This document shows positions 35,374 through 43,787 of a stretch of 64,000 nucleotides of DNA, one piece after another. How positions within the stretch are numbered: position 1 is the stretch's first letter; every line of letters starts with the position of its first letter. This DNA is from Sagittula salina (lineage in GTDB: Bacteria; Pseudomonadota; Alphaproteobacteria; Rhodobacterales; Rhodobacteraceae): positions 270,299-334,298 of the forward strand of contig NZ_JAGISH010000004.1 of the NCBI RefSeq assembly GCF_017813235.1. Direction: 5' to 3'. The translations under genes and the position numbers were made by a program. The notes beneath the pieces were generated by a model that saw nothing but the letters and a program-made list of their open reading frames with translations, made no database searches and was not told the origin of the DNA.

Positions 35374-36168
35374 TCAGCGCAGGATCGGCGGCTTGTCGGG
35401 GTTTGATCCGGGCGCGGGTCGATCAATTTTCATCTGAGGTTCAGGTGGTTGCGGCAGGTCGATGCGCAAGCCGTGACGGGCCAGCCGCGCAGTCAGAGCA
35501 TCGTGCGGCGCGAGAAAGAGGACGTCGAGCGCCCCGGCCTCCAGCCCGGAGAAGGTGAGCGCCTGCTGCACGGCACCGGCGAGGGCGTGCTCGGCCTCTT
35601 CGGGCGCGCCGACAAGGGCGATGAGGTGGGAGCGCACGCCGCCCTCATAGGCGACCTGCGCGAGAAAGGCGCAATCCGCGAGACCCGCGGCCGAAGCCAG
35701 CTTTGCGTCGAGAGAAGTCAGGAGCGCATCGGGCAACCCCTTCGGAGCGCTCAGGTTTTCAATGCGACCTTCGGTGGCCTGCGGCCCCTGGGCGAGCGTG
35801 TCGGCAAGCCACGAAAGCGATTCCGGCGGGAGCAGGGTCTCCGTGCCGGTGCCGAGGTTCAGCGCCAGCCCGATGCCCTGCCCGGCCAGCATCCCGGCCA
35901 GTGCACGCCCCGAAAGCGCGACATAAGGTACCGGGCGCGCTGCGAAATCCGACAGGCGGTCCTCCCTGTCAAAGGTCAGGACAAAGCGGGCATCGGCGAC
36001 GTCAAAGAGGTCGGGGGTGATATTGTCGCCCTGCGGTTCCTCGGCGAGGAGCAGGAACAATTCGGTGGAGGCAAGACGATCGTAGAAGGCCAGCCGCGCG
36101 GCGTCACTCGACTCCATTTCCTCGAGCGCCTGATCCAAGGGGGTTCTTTCAGCCATCCGGTTCGCCAT
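35374..36168 (-). CDS. SseB-like N-terminal domain protein
   Basis: A 264-residue protein beginning MANRMAERTPLDQALEEM, with the SseB-type domain including AFYDRLASTELFLLLAEEPQ, FDVADARFVLTFDREDRLSDF and PYVALSGRALAGMLAGQGIGLALN in the first 110 residues. The C-terminal half is Ala/Leu rich (AEHALAGAVQQALTFSG). Biochemical role is not established for the family. The start at 36168 or at 36156 (MAERT) both overlap the uracil-DNA-glycosylase-like gene upstream, by 20 or 8 bases. No signal or membrane segment. Confidence 0.7.
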   Translation of the reverse strand: MANRMAERTPLDQALEEMESSDAARLAFYDRLASTELFLLLAEEPQGDNITPDLFDVADARFVLTFDREDRLSDFAARPVPYVALSGRALAGMLAGQGIGLALNLGTGTETLLPPESLSWLADTLAQGPQATEGRIENLSAPKGLPDALLTSLDAKLASAAGLADCAFLAQVAYEGGVRSHLIALVGAPEEAEHALAGAVQQALTFSGLEAGALDVLFLAPHDALTARLARHGLRIDLPQPPEPQMKIDRPAPGSNPDKPPILR

Positions 36169-36745
36169 CGAGGGCCTCCCTGACGCGGGTTCGGAGCACC
36201 GGAAGGAGGTCGGTGTCGAACCACGGGTTGCGTTTCAGCCATGCCGTATTGCGCCACGACGGATGGGGCAAGGGGATTGCACCGGGCAAGTGGTCGCGCC
36301 ATGCGGCGACGGTCTGGGTCACGCCGGTCTTCACGCCCAGATGCCACTTCTGCGCGATGCCGCCGACGGGCAGGACAAGGCGCAGGTGGGGCAGTTCCGC
36401 CATCAGGCGCGCGCGCCACGTCCGGGCGCACAGCGCGGGCGGCGGCAGGTCCGCACCCTTGCGGTAGCCCGGAAAGCAGAATCCCATGGGCAGGATTGCG
36501 ATACGGGTTTCATCGTAGAATTCATCCGGCTGCAGGCCAAGCCAGTCGCGCAATCTGTCGCCGGAGGCATCGGTGAAGGGCTGCCCTGAGGCATGCACGC
36601 GGGTCCCCGGAGCCTGACCGGCGATAAGCAGGCGAGCGCTTGGGCGCGCGCGCACCACGGGGCGCGGGGCGTGGCCGGTTTCGGTCTGCGCGAACCGTTG
36701 GGCGCAGAGCGTACAAGCCCGGATTTCGGAGAGAAGGCTGTCCAT
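36149..36745 (-). CDS. Uracil-DNA glycosylase superfamily protein
   Basis: A 198-residue protein of the UDG superfamily with RACTLCAQRFAQ near the N-terminus, LIAGQAPGTRVHASGQPFTD (motif A, with GQAPG in place of the usual GxAPG) and LPHPSWRNTAWLKRNPWF (motif B, HPS). The four-Cys iron-sulphur set of family 4 enzymes is not present (only CTLC is obvious). Repair of uracil or other base lesions is likely; substrate range unknown. It overlaps the SseB-like gene downstream. Confidence 0.78.
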   Translation of the reverse strand: MDSLLSEIRACTLCAQRFAQTETGHAPRPVVRARPSARLLIAGQAPGTRVHASGQPFTDASGDRLRDWLGLQPDEFYDETRIAILPMGFCFPGYRKGADLPPPALCARTWRARLMAELPHLRLVLPVGGIAQKWHLGVKTGVTQTVAAWRDHLPGAIPLPHPSWRNTAWLKRNPWFDTDLLPVLRTRVREALDGEPDG

Positions 36746-37222
36746 CGCGGGAAAGATGGGTGGCGCCGGTAGTCAAGACAAGGCCCGTCGGCGTGGCCTG
36801 AACGGCTCCCCAGCGGGGGCAGGTTACTGGATGCCTGTCTGACAACGCGCGCCTCAGCGTCCGACCGCGACACATGCCGCCGACCGGGGAAGGTCAAGAA
36901 GGTTAACGTTTGTTACCGCCCTGGAGGGAATGGATTGGCAGGTTCAGGGAAGGTGAATCCCTGCCAGCTGTTGACCCCTGCATCTGGCCGGTCGGGACCA
37001 AGCCGCCGCGCCCAATTGCGCGGGTCTCTCCCTGTAAGCTGGCAGCACTTTCGGTGCGGCTTTTGTCGAAGCTGGGCGTGAGAGCGAGACGAACTGTCAG
37101 CCGCGAGCGGGCAAAAGGACCGAAGGCAAACGCGACTTAATTTCGACGCCTCCCGAAATATGGCTTGCGCGACTCGCCACTCTTCGACATTTCTAGACTT
37201 ATGAAAATAAGAGCGGCATGGT
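36746..37222. other. Intergenic region upstream of the ArsR-like gene
   Basis: 477 bases without a credible gene; a minus-strand open frame (36913-37260) shows no domain I recognise. It ends in an AT-rich patch with the perfect inverted repeat CTTAT-gaaa-ATAAG at 37198-37211, 12 bases before the regulator's start, which could be its operator. A weak hairpin (GCAC/GTGC) precedes a T-run at about 37046-37066. Confidence 0.4.
37198..37211. promoter_or_regulatory. Candidate ArsR-family operator
   Basis: CTTATGAAAATAAG is a perfect five-base-arm inverted repeat directly before the ArsR-family gene. ArsR regulators usually bind AT-rich dyads overlapping their own promoter. Placement is suggestive, not proven. 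Confidence 0.4.
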
Positions 37223-37597
37223 ATGATAGGCGATACAAGACTGACAAACGGTACCGGCACGACAGCCTACACGGGACTGTCCCCGGAAACGGCGGCGGCG
37301 CAGTTTGCGGCGCTGGGATCGGAGCAACGGCTCGCAGTCCTGCGCGCTCTGGTGCGGGCGGGGACCGGCGGGCTGACCATCGGCCTGCTGGGCGAACGCT
37401 GCGGCATCGCCGGGTCGACCCTGACGCATCACCTGAAGATCCTCGCCGCCGCCGGGCTGGTGGCGCAGGAGAAACAAGGCCGCGCCACGGTGTGTGTGGG
37501 CGCGGATTATGCCTCTGTCAGCCGTTTGGCCGACTACCTGCTGGAACATTGCTGCGCAGATTGCACCGCGCCTTCGAAGGGACACGACCATGGCTGA
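37223..37597 (+). CDS. ArsR/SmtB-family metalloregulator
   Basis: A 124-residue winged-helix repressor: LGSEQRLAVLRALVRAG (helix 1-2 region), LTIGLLGERCGIAGSTLTHHLKILAAAGLV (recognition helix with STLTHHL) and a beta-wing. Cys is in ERCGIAG, and the C-terminus CCADCTAPSKGHDHG is Cys/His rich, suggesting metal or metalloid sensing there. It overlaps the permease start by eight bases, so both form an operon under its likely control. The inducer (arsenite, methylarsenite or another metal) cannot be told. Confidence 0.85.
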   Translation: MIGDTRLTNGTGTTAYTGLSPETAAAQFAALGSEQRLAVLRALVRAGTGGLTIGLLGERCGIAGSTLTHHLKILAAAGLVAQEKQGRATVCVGADYASVSRLADYLLEHCCADCTAPSKGHDHG

Positions 37598-38678
37598 GAC
37601 GCATTCGCATGAGCACGGAGCGCATGGGAGTCCCCGCGGCAGGGCACTCGGGCCACATTCGCACGGGCCGAAGCTCCGGCTCGGCGCGGTGAAACTGTCC
37701 AAAGCCTGGCTGGCCAGCGGGCTGGTCGTGCTGGCTGTGGCGGTCTTCGATTTCCCGGCCCTGCCCGATACGCTGCGGTTCGCGGCACGGGCGCTGTTGG
37801 GCACCCTGCCCTTCATCCTGTTTGCTGTCATGGCGGTGGCATGGCTGAAGGCCACTGGGGCGGAGACGCTGCTGGCGCGCGCCTTCGAGGGGCGTGAAAC
37901 GCGGATGATCGTCCTTGCGGCGCTTCTGGGCGGGCTGTCGCCCTTTTGCAGCTGCGAAGTGATCCCCTTTATCGCGGCGCTGCTGGCGGTGGGGGCGCCC
38001 TTGTCGGCGGTGATGGCCTTCTGGCTGGCCTCGCCCCTGATGGACCCGGCGATGTTCACGATCACGGCGGGGGTTCTTGGGGTCGAATTCGCGGCGGCCA
38101 AGGCGCTGGCGGCCATTGGCATCGGCCTGCTGGGCGGCGCGGTGGTGATGACAGCGAAAGCCTCGCCGGTCTTTGCCGACCCGCTGCGGGAGCGGCCGCA
38201 GGTCGGCGGCTGCTGCGGGGTGAAAAAGCCTTTCTCGGGCAAAGCTGTCTGGCGTTTCTGGCAGGCGCCTGAGCGGCGCGCGGTGTTCCGGGCGACAGCG
38301 CTGGACAACGCCGGTTTCCTGCTGAAGTGGCTGACGCTGGCCTACCTTCTGGAGGCGGTCATGATGCGCTATGTCCCCGCCGAGGCGGTGGGGTCCGTGC
38401 TGGGCGGGACAGGGGTCATGCCGGTGCTTCTGGGGGCGCTGGTGGGGATGCCTGCCTACCTCAATGGCTATGCCGCCGTGCCGCTGGTCGATCAGCTGAT
38501 GACCATGGGCATGGCGCCAGGGGCGGCGATGAGCTTTGTCCTTGCCGGTGGGGTCAGCTGCATTCCGGCGGCCATCGCGGTCTGGGCACTGGTAAAACCG
38601 CGCGTCTTTGCCGCCTACCTCGGCATCGCGCTGGCCGGCTCTGTGTTGGCGGGACTGGCCTGGGGCGCGCTTGCTTAA
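37590..38678 (+). CDS. ArsP-like permease (DUF318 family)
   Basis: A 362-residue membrane protein with about eight helices. SPFCSCEVIPFIAALLAVG contains the conserved CSCE of the ArsP/DUF318 permease family, and ALVGMPAYLNGYAAVPLVDQL and GGVSCIPAAIAVW are the second conserved half. The N-terminus is His rich (HSHEHGAHGSPRGRALGPHSHG), and a central loop has GGCCGVKKPF, both potential metal contacts. ArsP exports trivalent organoarsenicals; here substrate is inferred from the family and the ArsR partner. The start at 37590 lies within the end of the regulator gene. Confidence 0.8.
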   Translation: MAETHSHEHGAHGSPRGRALGPHSHGPKLRLGAVKLSKAWLASGLVVLAVAVFDFPALPDTLRFAARALLGTLPFILFAVMAVAWLKATGAETLLARAFEGRETRMIVLAALLGGLSPFCSCEVIPFIAALLAVGAPLSAVMAFWLASPLMDPAMFTITAGVLGVEFAAAKALAAIGIGLLGGAVVMTAKASPVFADPLRERPQVGGCCGVKKPFSGKAVWRFWQAPERRAVFRATALDNAGFLLKWLTLAYLLEAVMMRYVPAEAVGSVLGGTGVMPVLLGALVGMPAYLNGYAAVPLVDQLMTMGMAPGAAMSFVLAGGVSCIPAAIAVWALVKPRVFAAYLGIALAGSVLAGLAWGALA

Positions 38679-38783
38679 GGGGGCCAACCGCAGGGAATGC
38701 GCCGCCGTTGACGCACGACGCGTTGCCCTGCGGGTCACAATCCGGTAATTCCGCGCGAAACGGATGGGACGAGAGGGGAGCCT

Positions 38784-40067
38784 ATGTATCGCGTCTGGAA
38801 TTTTCTGACGAGCTATTCACTATTGTTGATCATCGGGGCGGTGGTCGCGCTGATCTGGGCGAACCTCGACGTGATCGTGCCTGTTGCGGGCAATCCGCAC
38901 CACTGGGCCGAGACCTACCACCACTTTGTCGAGTTCGTGATCTGGGACAACGCCCCCATCGGGCACCTGCACGACGGCCACCGGACGCTGACGCTGCACT
39001 ACCTCGTGAACGACGTGCTGATGGCGCTGTTCTTTGCCATCGCGGCCAAGGAAGTCTGGGAGGCGGTGATCCTCGAGGAAGGGTCCCTGCGCGGCAAAAA
39101 GGCGGCGACGCCGCTCTTTGCCACGCTGGGGGGGATGCTGGGTCCGATCTCGGTCTATCTTGGCCTCGCCATGATCATGGGATCAGAGACATATTCCGCC
39201 GTGGCGAACGGCTGGGCGATCCCGACGGCGACCGATATCGCGTTTTCCTACCTCGTGGGGCGCGTGGTATTCGGCGCGGGGCACCCGGCGGTGCGCTTCC
39301 TTCTGCTGCTGGCGATCGCCGATGACGCAGCCGGTCTGATCATCCTCGCGATCTTCTATCCGTCGGGCGATCTGGCGCCGATCTGGCTGCTCCTGTCGGC
39401 AGGCGCGGCACTGTTCGTGTTCTTCGCCTTCAACTCGGTGCCGCGCAAGCTGGACGTGGGCAAGCAGGACCGGCCGAATTCCACTTGGGTGCGGGAAAAG
39501 CTCAGCTTCTGGCCCTATGCGATCGCGGGCTGCATTTCGTGGTACGGCTTCATGAAATCGGGCCTGCACCCGGCGCTGGGGCTTTTGCCCATCGTGCCGA
39601 CGATCCCGCACGCGGACCGCGGTTTCGGCATCTTCTCCGCCGCCGAAGAATATCTGCACGACCTGCTGAACGCCATGGAACACGCGCTTAAGTACCCGGT
39701 GGAGATCATCCTGTTCTTCTTCGGCCTGCTGAATGCCGGGGTCGAGTTCTCCTCCATGGGGGCGGCGACCTGGCTGGTTCTCGCGGGTCTCCTGATTGGC
39801 AAGCCGGTGGGGATCTTCCTCTTTGGCTGGATTGCCGCGGTGCCGCTGAGACTGGGCATCCCGGAGGGGATGCGACTCATCGATCTCGTGGTAATCGGCT
39901 GTGTGGCGGCAATCGGCTTTACCGTGTCGCTCTTTGTGGCCTCGGTGGCCTTCGACGCAGGGCCGGTGCAGGACGCGGCCAAGATGGGGGCGCTGTTCAG
40001 CTTTGCCGGTGCCATCGTGTCCATCGTCGCGGGCAAACTCACGCGGGTGGAGAAGCAGGAGCTCTGA
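38784..40067 (+). CDS. nhaA: Na+/H+ antiporter, NhaA family
   Basis: A 427-residue antiporter with about twelve helices, exchanging internal Na+ for H+ at alkaline pH or high salt. Key segments: IPTATDIAFSYLVG and FLLLLAIADDAAGLIILAIF, the latter with the two-Asp ion site (ADD) of NhaA, and VGIFLFGWIAAVPL and IGFTVSLFVASVAF. The N-terminal MYRVWNFLTSYSLLLIIGAV starts in the first helix. The large loop of charged residues (about 205-230) is longer than E. coli NhaA. GAGAGGGGAG precedes the start. Monocistronic. Confidence 0.9.
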   Translation: MYRVWNFLTSYSLLLIIGAVVALIWANLDVIVPVAGNPHHWAETYHHFVEFVIWDNAPIGHLHDGHRTLTLHYLVNDVLMALFFAIAAKEVWEAVILEEGSLRGKKAATPLFATLGGMLGPISVYLGLAMIMGSETYSAVANGWAIPTATDIAFSYLVGRVVFGAGHPAVRFLLLLAIADDAAGLIILAIFYPSGDLAPIWLLLSAGAALFVFFAFNSVPRKLDVGKQDRPNSTWVREKLSFWPYAIAGCISWYGFMKSGLHPALGLLPIVPTIPHADRGFGIFSAAEEYLHDLLNAMEHALKYPVEIILFFFGLLNAGVEFSSMGAATWLVLAGLLIGKPVGIFLFGWIAAVPLRLGIPEGMRLIDLVVIGCVAAIGFTVSLFVASVAFDAGPVQDAAKMGALFSFAGAIVSIVAGKLTRVEKQEL

Positions 40068-40269
40068 GCCTTTTCGCGATCAGGTGCGGCGGCCGTCGGG
40101 GGAACCCGGCGGCCGTTTGACTTTGGCGGGTTGTTTCCGCGCGGGGACATGATCGCACCCCGCGTTGTCATTGTTTCGCAGGAGCGACATAATGTGGCCC
40201 AAATCCCTTTTTAATAAAATGCAAACCCCGAGTGGGGGATAACAGGCAAAAGCGGGGAGCCTCCCTCGA

Positions 40270-40929
40270 ATGCTCGAATTCGACATGGTATCGAAGTCCT
40301 TCTGGACCGGGACCCAGCGCAAGGTGATCCTTGACCGGGCGTCCTTCCGTGTCGATCTTGGCGATTCACTGGGTATCCTCGCACCGAACGGCACCGGCAA
40401 GACAACGCTGATCCGCATGATGGCAGGGCTGGAGAAACCCGACGAGGGCGAAATCCGGCGCGGCTGCCGGATCAGTTTTCCACTGGGATTCATGGGCGGC
40501 GTGGTGTCCAAGATCTCGGCGAAGGAAAACGCCCGCTTCATCGCAAAGATGTACGGGCTGGATCCCGACTATGTCGAAAGTTTCTGCCGCTGGCTCTGCG
40601 ATCTGAAGGAATACTTCGACCAGCCGGTTGGGGTATACTCCTCGGGAATGCGCGCGCGGTTCACGTTTGCGCTGATGCTGGCGCTGGACTTCGACATGTA
40701 CCTGATCGACGAGGGGATGCCGAATTCCACCGACAGCGCCTTCAACGAGAAGGCCGGGGATCTTCTGGCCGAACGGCTTAGGACGACGACGATCATCATC
40801 GTCAGCCACCAACCAAAGATCCTCGAGAAGTTCGCGAAGAAGGCCGCCGTGCTGATGGACGGCAAATTGCACATGTTCGAAACCTTGGAAGAAGCGAAAC
40901 AGCTCTATGACTACGAAACCCAAGGCTAA
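40270..40929 (+). CDS. kpsT: Capsule polysaccharide export ATP-binding protein, KpsT-like
   Basis: A 219-residue ABC ATPase of the KpsT/Wzt group that powers polysaccharide export across the inner membrane with KpsM. Walker A APNGTGKTT (about 38-46), signature YSSGMRARFTFA, Walker B MYLIDEGMP and the switch His in IIVSHQPKILEK are all present. The signature SSGM replaces LSGG, as is normal in this subfamily. It overlaps the next gene by 23 bases. No KpsM-like permease is present in this window, so the permease gene must be elsewhere. Confidence 0.85.
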   Translation: MLEFDMVSKSFWTGTQRKVILDRASFRVDLGDSLGILAPNGTGKTTLIRMMAGLEKPDEGEIRRGCRISFPLGFMGGVVSKISAKENARFIAKMYGLDPDYVESFCRWLCDLKEYFDQPVGVYSSGMRARFTFALMLALDFDMYLIDEGMPNSTDSAFNEKAGDLLAERLRTTTIIIVSHQPKILEKFAKKAAVLMDGKLHMFETLEEAKQLYDYETQG

Positions 40930-43015
40930 GAAATTCAGGATCCGGCGCAGCCCGGCGGCGGGCAGCGAGACGGCATCCGTCGCAGCACCCACAGGGGCTA
41001 AGAATCCTGCCGATGGCCCCGCACCTGCGGCGACAAGCGCGGTCCCTGCCCGTCTGCCCCATGCCGGCACGTCAGGCACCAGCGTGTCGGGTGGCAGTGC
41101 TTCGGGTGCCAGTGCTTCGGGTGGCAGTGCATCCCCCGGTGCCTCAAGGGACGCCGCCTCCACGGTGCGCCAGCCCACAGCCCAGACCCCAACAACCGCG
41201 CAGGCAGGTAGCCCCCACCCGACGACGCGATCCGCCCCCTCCCCCTCGCACCGCACTGCCGCGGACACCCCGCGCCCCGCTACCGGAGAAGCTCCAGCCC
41301 GTTCGGCGCCGACCGCCGGCGTGCCGCGTCCCGACGCAAGGATGACCCAGCACCCAGACGCTACGCGCGCGCATCCCGGCACGGCGGCGGGCACGCCCCG
41401 GACGGCCACCCCCGGCGCCCCGCGCCCGGGCACGCAGCCGAGCGCCTCTGGCCCGAACCGGAGCGCTGGGCCCGGGACGGAAGGCATGCCTCAGGCAGGC
41501 CAACAGCCCCCCGACGCCCCACATGCCACCCAGCACGCCGGAGTGGCGCGCAGTGGGCAGGTCGCCTCTGCCGCGCAGGCTGCCGGAGAAACCGATTTGG
41601 AGGCAATCCGACAGGAGGGCCTGACCGGACGCCAGCTACGCATGGCGCGGCGTGTGGCCCAAAAGCACGGACTGGAACCGACCTCCGATCTGGATGCCGT
41701 ACGCCTGCTGCGCGTCCGTGGCATCGACCCGTTCCAGCGCTCCAACATGCTGGAACTGGTTAAGCCCGCCACGACCGAGATCGCTCCGGATGCCCGCGTG
41801 CAACTGCCGCAGACGGTGCAGGTGGAAAAGCCGAAACTCCCCTCCACCGACACAATGAGTCCAGCCGAGCGCCGTGCAGTGGAAATCGCCCGCATCCAGA
41901 AGGAGTTGGCCTCCCGCCGCCGCAAGAAGACATTGCTGCTGATGGCTCGGCTGGCGGTCTTCGTGCTGCTGCCGACCTTCGTGATGGGGTATTATTATTA
42001 CAACGTCGCCACGCCGATGTATTCGACGAAGTCCGAATTCCTGATCCTGAAGAACGACGGCGCCGGTGCGGCCGTGCCCTCGCTGCTGCGCGGGTCGGCC
42101 TTCGACACGGCCCAGGACGCCATTGCCACGCAAAGCTACCTGCAGTCGAAGGAAGTGATGATGCGCCTCGATACCGACGAAGGTTTCAAATCGCATTTTC
42201 AGGCGCCACTGATCGATCCGATCCAGCGGCTTGACGGGGACGCCTCGGCAGAAGACGCCTACAAGCTGTACAAGAAGAACGTTCAGATCAGCTTTGATCC
42301 GACCGAAGGGGTGATCCGCATGGAGGTCACCGCCGCCGAACCGCAGACAGCCGCACAATTCAGCCGCGCCCTGATCGGCTACGCCGAAGAGCGCATCGAC
42401 AACCTGACCGCCCGCAAGCGCAACGATTCGGTGCGCGCGGCTGAAATGAACCTCGAAAAAGCGGAGAACGATCGCCGCGCCGCCCAGGAGAAGCTGGTGC
42501 GGATGCAGCAGGAGGGCAATATCGTCGATCCCGAAGGCCGGATCGGCGCGCTGCGCGCCCAGATCAATACGCGCGAACTCGAACTGCAGGAAAAGAAACT
42601 GCAGGTGCAGGCGCTTCTGGACAATCCCCGCCCCAACCGGGCCAAGGTGGACGGCACGCAGGGCGACATCGGGCGGCTGGAAGATCTGCTGGACACGCTG
42701 AACGCGGAGATGACGCAGGCCACGACCGGAGAACAGTCGCTGGCGGAGATGGCGGTCCAGCTGAAGCTCGCGGAGGCCGATCTGGCGACCCGCGATCTGA
42801 TGCTGCAGTCGGCTCTGGAGCGGCTGGAAAGCGCGCGGCGCGAGGCGGACAATCAGGCACGCTACATGACGACCTCGGTGATTCCGGTGGCCTCGGAGGA
42901 CCCGAGTTACCCGCGCAAGTTCGAGAATACGATCCTCGCCTTCCTGATCTTCTCGGGCATCTACCTGATGCTCTCTCTGACCGCATCGATCCTGCGCGAG
43001 CAGGTCGCAAGCTGA
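40907..43015 (+). CDS. KpsE-like capsule export inner-membrane protein with a long disordered N-terminus
   Basis: A 702-residue protein. The last about 370 residues match KpsE/Wzz-type co-polymerase and periplasmic adaptor proteins: a first membrane helix (LLLMARLAVFVLLPTFVMGY, about 344-363), a periplasmic part with a coiled coil (NDRRAAQEKLVRMQQEG, ELQEKKLQVQALLDNPRPN, LKLAEADLATRDLMLQSALE) and a final helix (TILAFLIFSGIYLMLSLT). Residues about 1-230 are Pro/Ala/Thr/Ser rich and include SGASASGGSAS repeats, not seen in standard KpsE (about 380 residues). They probably form a flexible cytoplasmic extension. It starts at 40907 inside kpsT, so translation is coupled. Confidence 0.78.
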   Translation: MTTKPKAKKFRIRRSPAAGSETASVAAPTGAKNPADGPAPAATSAVPARLPHAGTSGTSVSGGSASGASASGGSASPGASRDAASTVRQPTAQTPTTAQAGSPHPTTRSAPSPSHRTAADTPRPATGEAPARSAPTAGVPRPDARMTQHPDATRAHPGTAAGTPRTATPGAPRPGTQPSASGPNRSAGPGTEGMPQAGQQPPDAPHATQHAGVARSGQVASAAQAAGETDLEAIRQEGLTGRQLRMARRVAQKHGLEPTSDLDAVRLLRVRGIDPFQRSNMLELVKPATTEIAPDARVQLPQTVQVEKPKLPSTDTMSPAERRAVEIARIQKELASRRRKKTLLLMARLAVFVLLPTFVMGYYYYNVATPMYSTKSEFLILKNDGAGAAVPSLLRGSAFDTAQDAIATQSYLQSKEVMMRLDTDEGFKSHFQAPLIDPIQRLDGDASAEDAYKLYKKNVQISFDPTEGVIRMEVTAAEPQTAAQFSRALIGYAEERIDNLTARKRNDSVRAAEMNLEKAENDRRAAQEKLVRMQQEGNIVDPEGRIGALRAQINTRELELQEKKLQVQALLDNPRPNRAKVDGTQGDIGRLEDLLDTLNAEMTQATTGEQSLAEMAVQLKLAEADLATRDLMLQSALERLESARREADNQARYMTTSVIPVASEDPSYPRKFENTILAFLIFSGIYLMLSLTASILREQVAS

Positions 43016-43120
43016 CGCCGCTGCCGGGGACCACCCCCCGCCACGGCCCCAGGCTTTCGCCCGAAAAGCCGCCTGCCGCTAGGTCGCTTCATCAAACTGA
43101 CAAAAAGGCAGGAAATCTGC

Positions 43121-43148
43121 TTGCACCCCCCTGCCCAGCTTTGCTAGA
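43121..43148 (+). promoter_or_regulatory. Putative promoter of tRNA-Ser
   Basis: TTGCAC (43121-43126) and GCTAGA (43143-43148) are separated by 16 bases and end ten bases before the mature tRNA. This resembles a housekeeping sigma promoter. The assignment is based on hexamer match and position only. Confidence 0.5.
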
Positions 43149-43157
43149 CGCGGCCTC

Positions 43158-43247
43158 GGAGAGGTGGCCGAGTGGTCGAAGGCGCACGCCTGGAAAGTGT
43201 GTAGGCGGGGAACCGTCTCGAGGGTTCGAATCCCTTCCTCTCCGCCA
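43158..43247 (+). tRNA. tRNA-Ser (anticodon GGA)
   Basis: A class II tRNA of 90 bases with encoded CCA. The acceptor arms GGAGAGG (43158-43164) and CCTCTCC (43237-43243) pair fully, followed by discriminator G and CCA. The anticodon stem CACGC/GTGTG encloses CTGGAAA with anticodon GGA (43192-43194), and TTCGAAT marks the T loop. The long variable arm is the serine type. It is the last core gene before an accessory island. Confidence 0.95.
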
Positions 43248-43273
43248 CTTGCCCCCGCGAAAGAGTTCTCCCG

Positions 43274-43294
43274 ATCCGGCTGCCGCCGGATTTT
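43274..43294 (+). terminator. Intrinsic terminator after tRNA-Ser
   Basis: ATCCGGC-tgcc-GCCGGAT (43274-43291) is a perfect seven-base stem followed by TTT, 27 bases after the tRNA. A typical Rho-independent terminator for this transcript. Confidence 0.8.
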
Positions 43295-43595
43295 CTCGTT
43301 GTTTTCGAGGGTTATGCGGGTGGGGCTGTTCACCAGCTCCGGTGCGAAGAGGGCCCAAAGCGTTCTCTCGGGGCCGATATTCTCCGGACCTGTTGACTGC
43401 GCCAATCTGGTGAAAAGCTTACAAGCATCGGTTCTGTAACCTATTTTTTCCGGCGTCCACGCGGACTCCGATCCCGGTTTCATTTGGTTGATATGCCACT
43501 GGCGTCGAACTCCCGATCTGACCGTGGCGCTCTCGCGGGTCGTTGACCTGCCGCCTTCATTGTGACCATTCTGACCACAAATCAGGGAGGGGCCA

Positions 43596-43784
43596 ATGAA
43601 GGCCGTGTCTGCCCGCGAGGCCAAGTATCACTTTGGCCAGCTGATCGACGACGCTCGCGCCGAGCCGGTCGTTGTCGAGAAGCATGGACGGCCCGTAGTC
43701 GTTGTCATGGCGGTCGAGGAATATCAGCGGCTGACAGGACAGGCCGTGGAACCCTCCAACAAGAAACGAGAGGACGAGCGGTAG
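43596..43784 (+). CDS. Phd/YefM-family antitoxin-like DNA-binding protein
   Basis: A 62-residue protein with the Phd/YefM fold: [20 protein letters not shown] and then [20 protein letters not shown]. These form the DNA-binding N-terminal half of such antitoxins. It ends in a basic/acidic tail (NKKREDER), short for a toxin-wrapping region. There is no adjacent toxin gene; the next gene, a DNA methyltransferase, starts three bases after its stop. It may therefore act as an autorepressor of the restriction-modification genes. The start follows GGGAGGGG. The family call is good; the role is inference. Confidence 0.8.
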   Translation: MKAVSAREAKYHFGQLIDDARAEPVVVEKHGRPVVVVMAVEEYQRLTGQAVEPSNKKREDER

Positions 43785-43787
43785 CGC

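Noticed and set aside
36913..37260. Minus-strand open frame of 115 residues upstream of the ArsR-like gene
   Set aside because: It overlaps the regulator's start and promoter region, has no ribosome site that I trust and no domain.
43158..43247. tRNA-Ser as the confirmed attachment site of the island
   Set aside because: No matching direct repeat was found within the window; a serine recombinase would not usually use a tRNA end, so it is only mentioned as a possibility.
43079..43624. Minus-strand open frame containing a [14 protein letters not shown] string
   Set aside because: This is the antisense of tRNA-Ser; such strings recur in databases as spurious proteins from tRNA regions.
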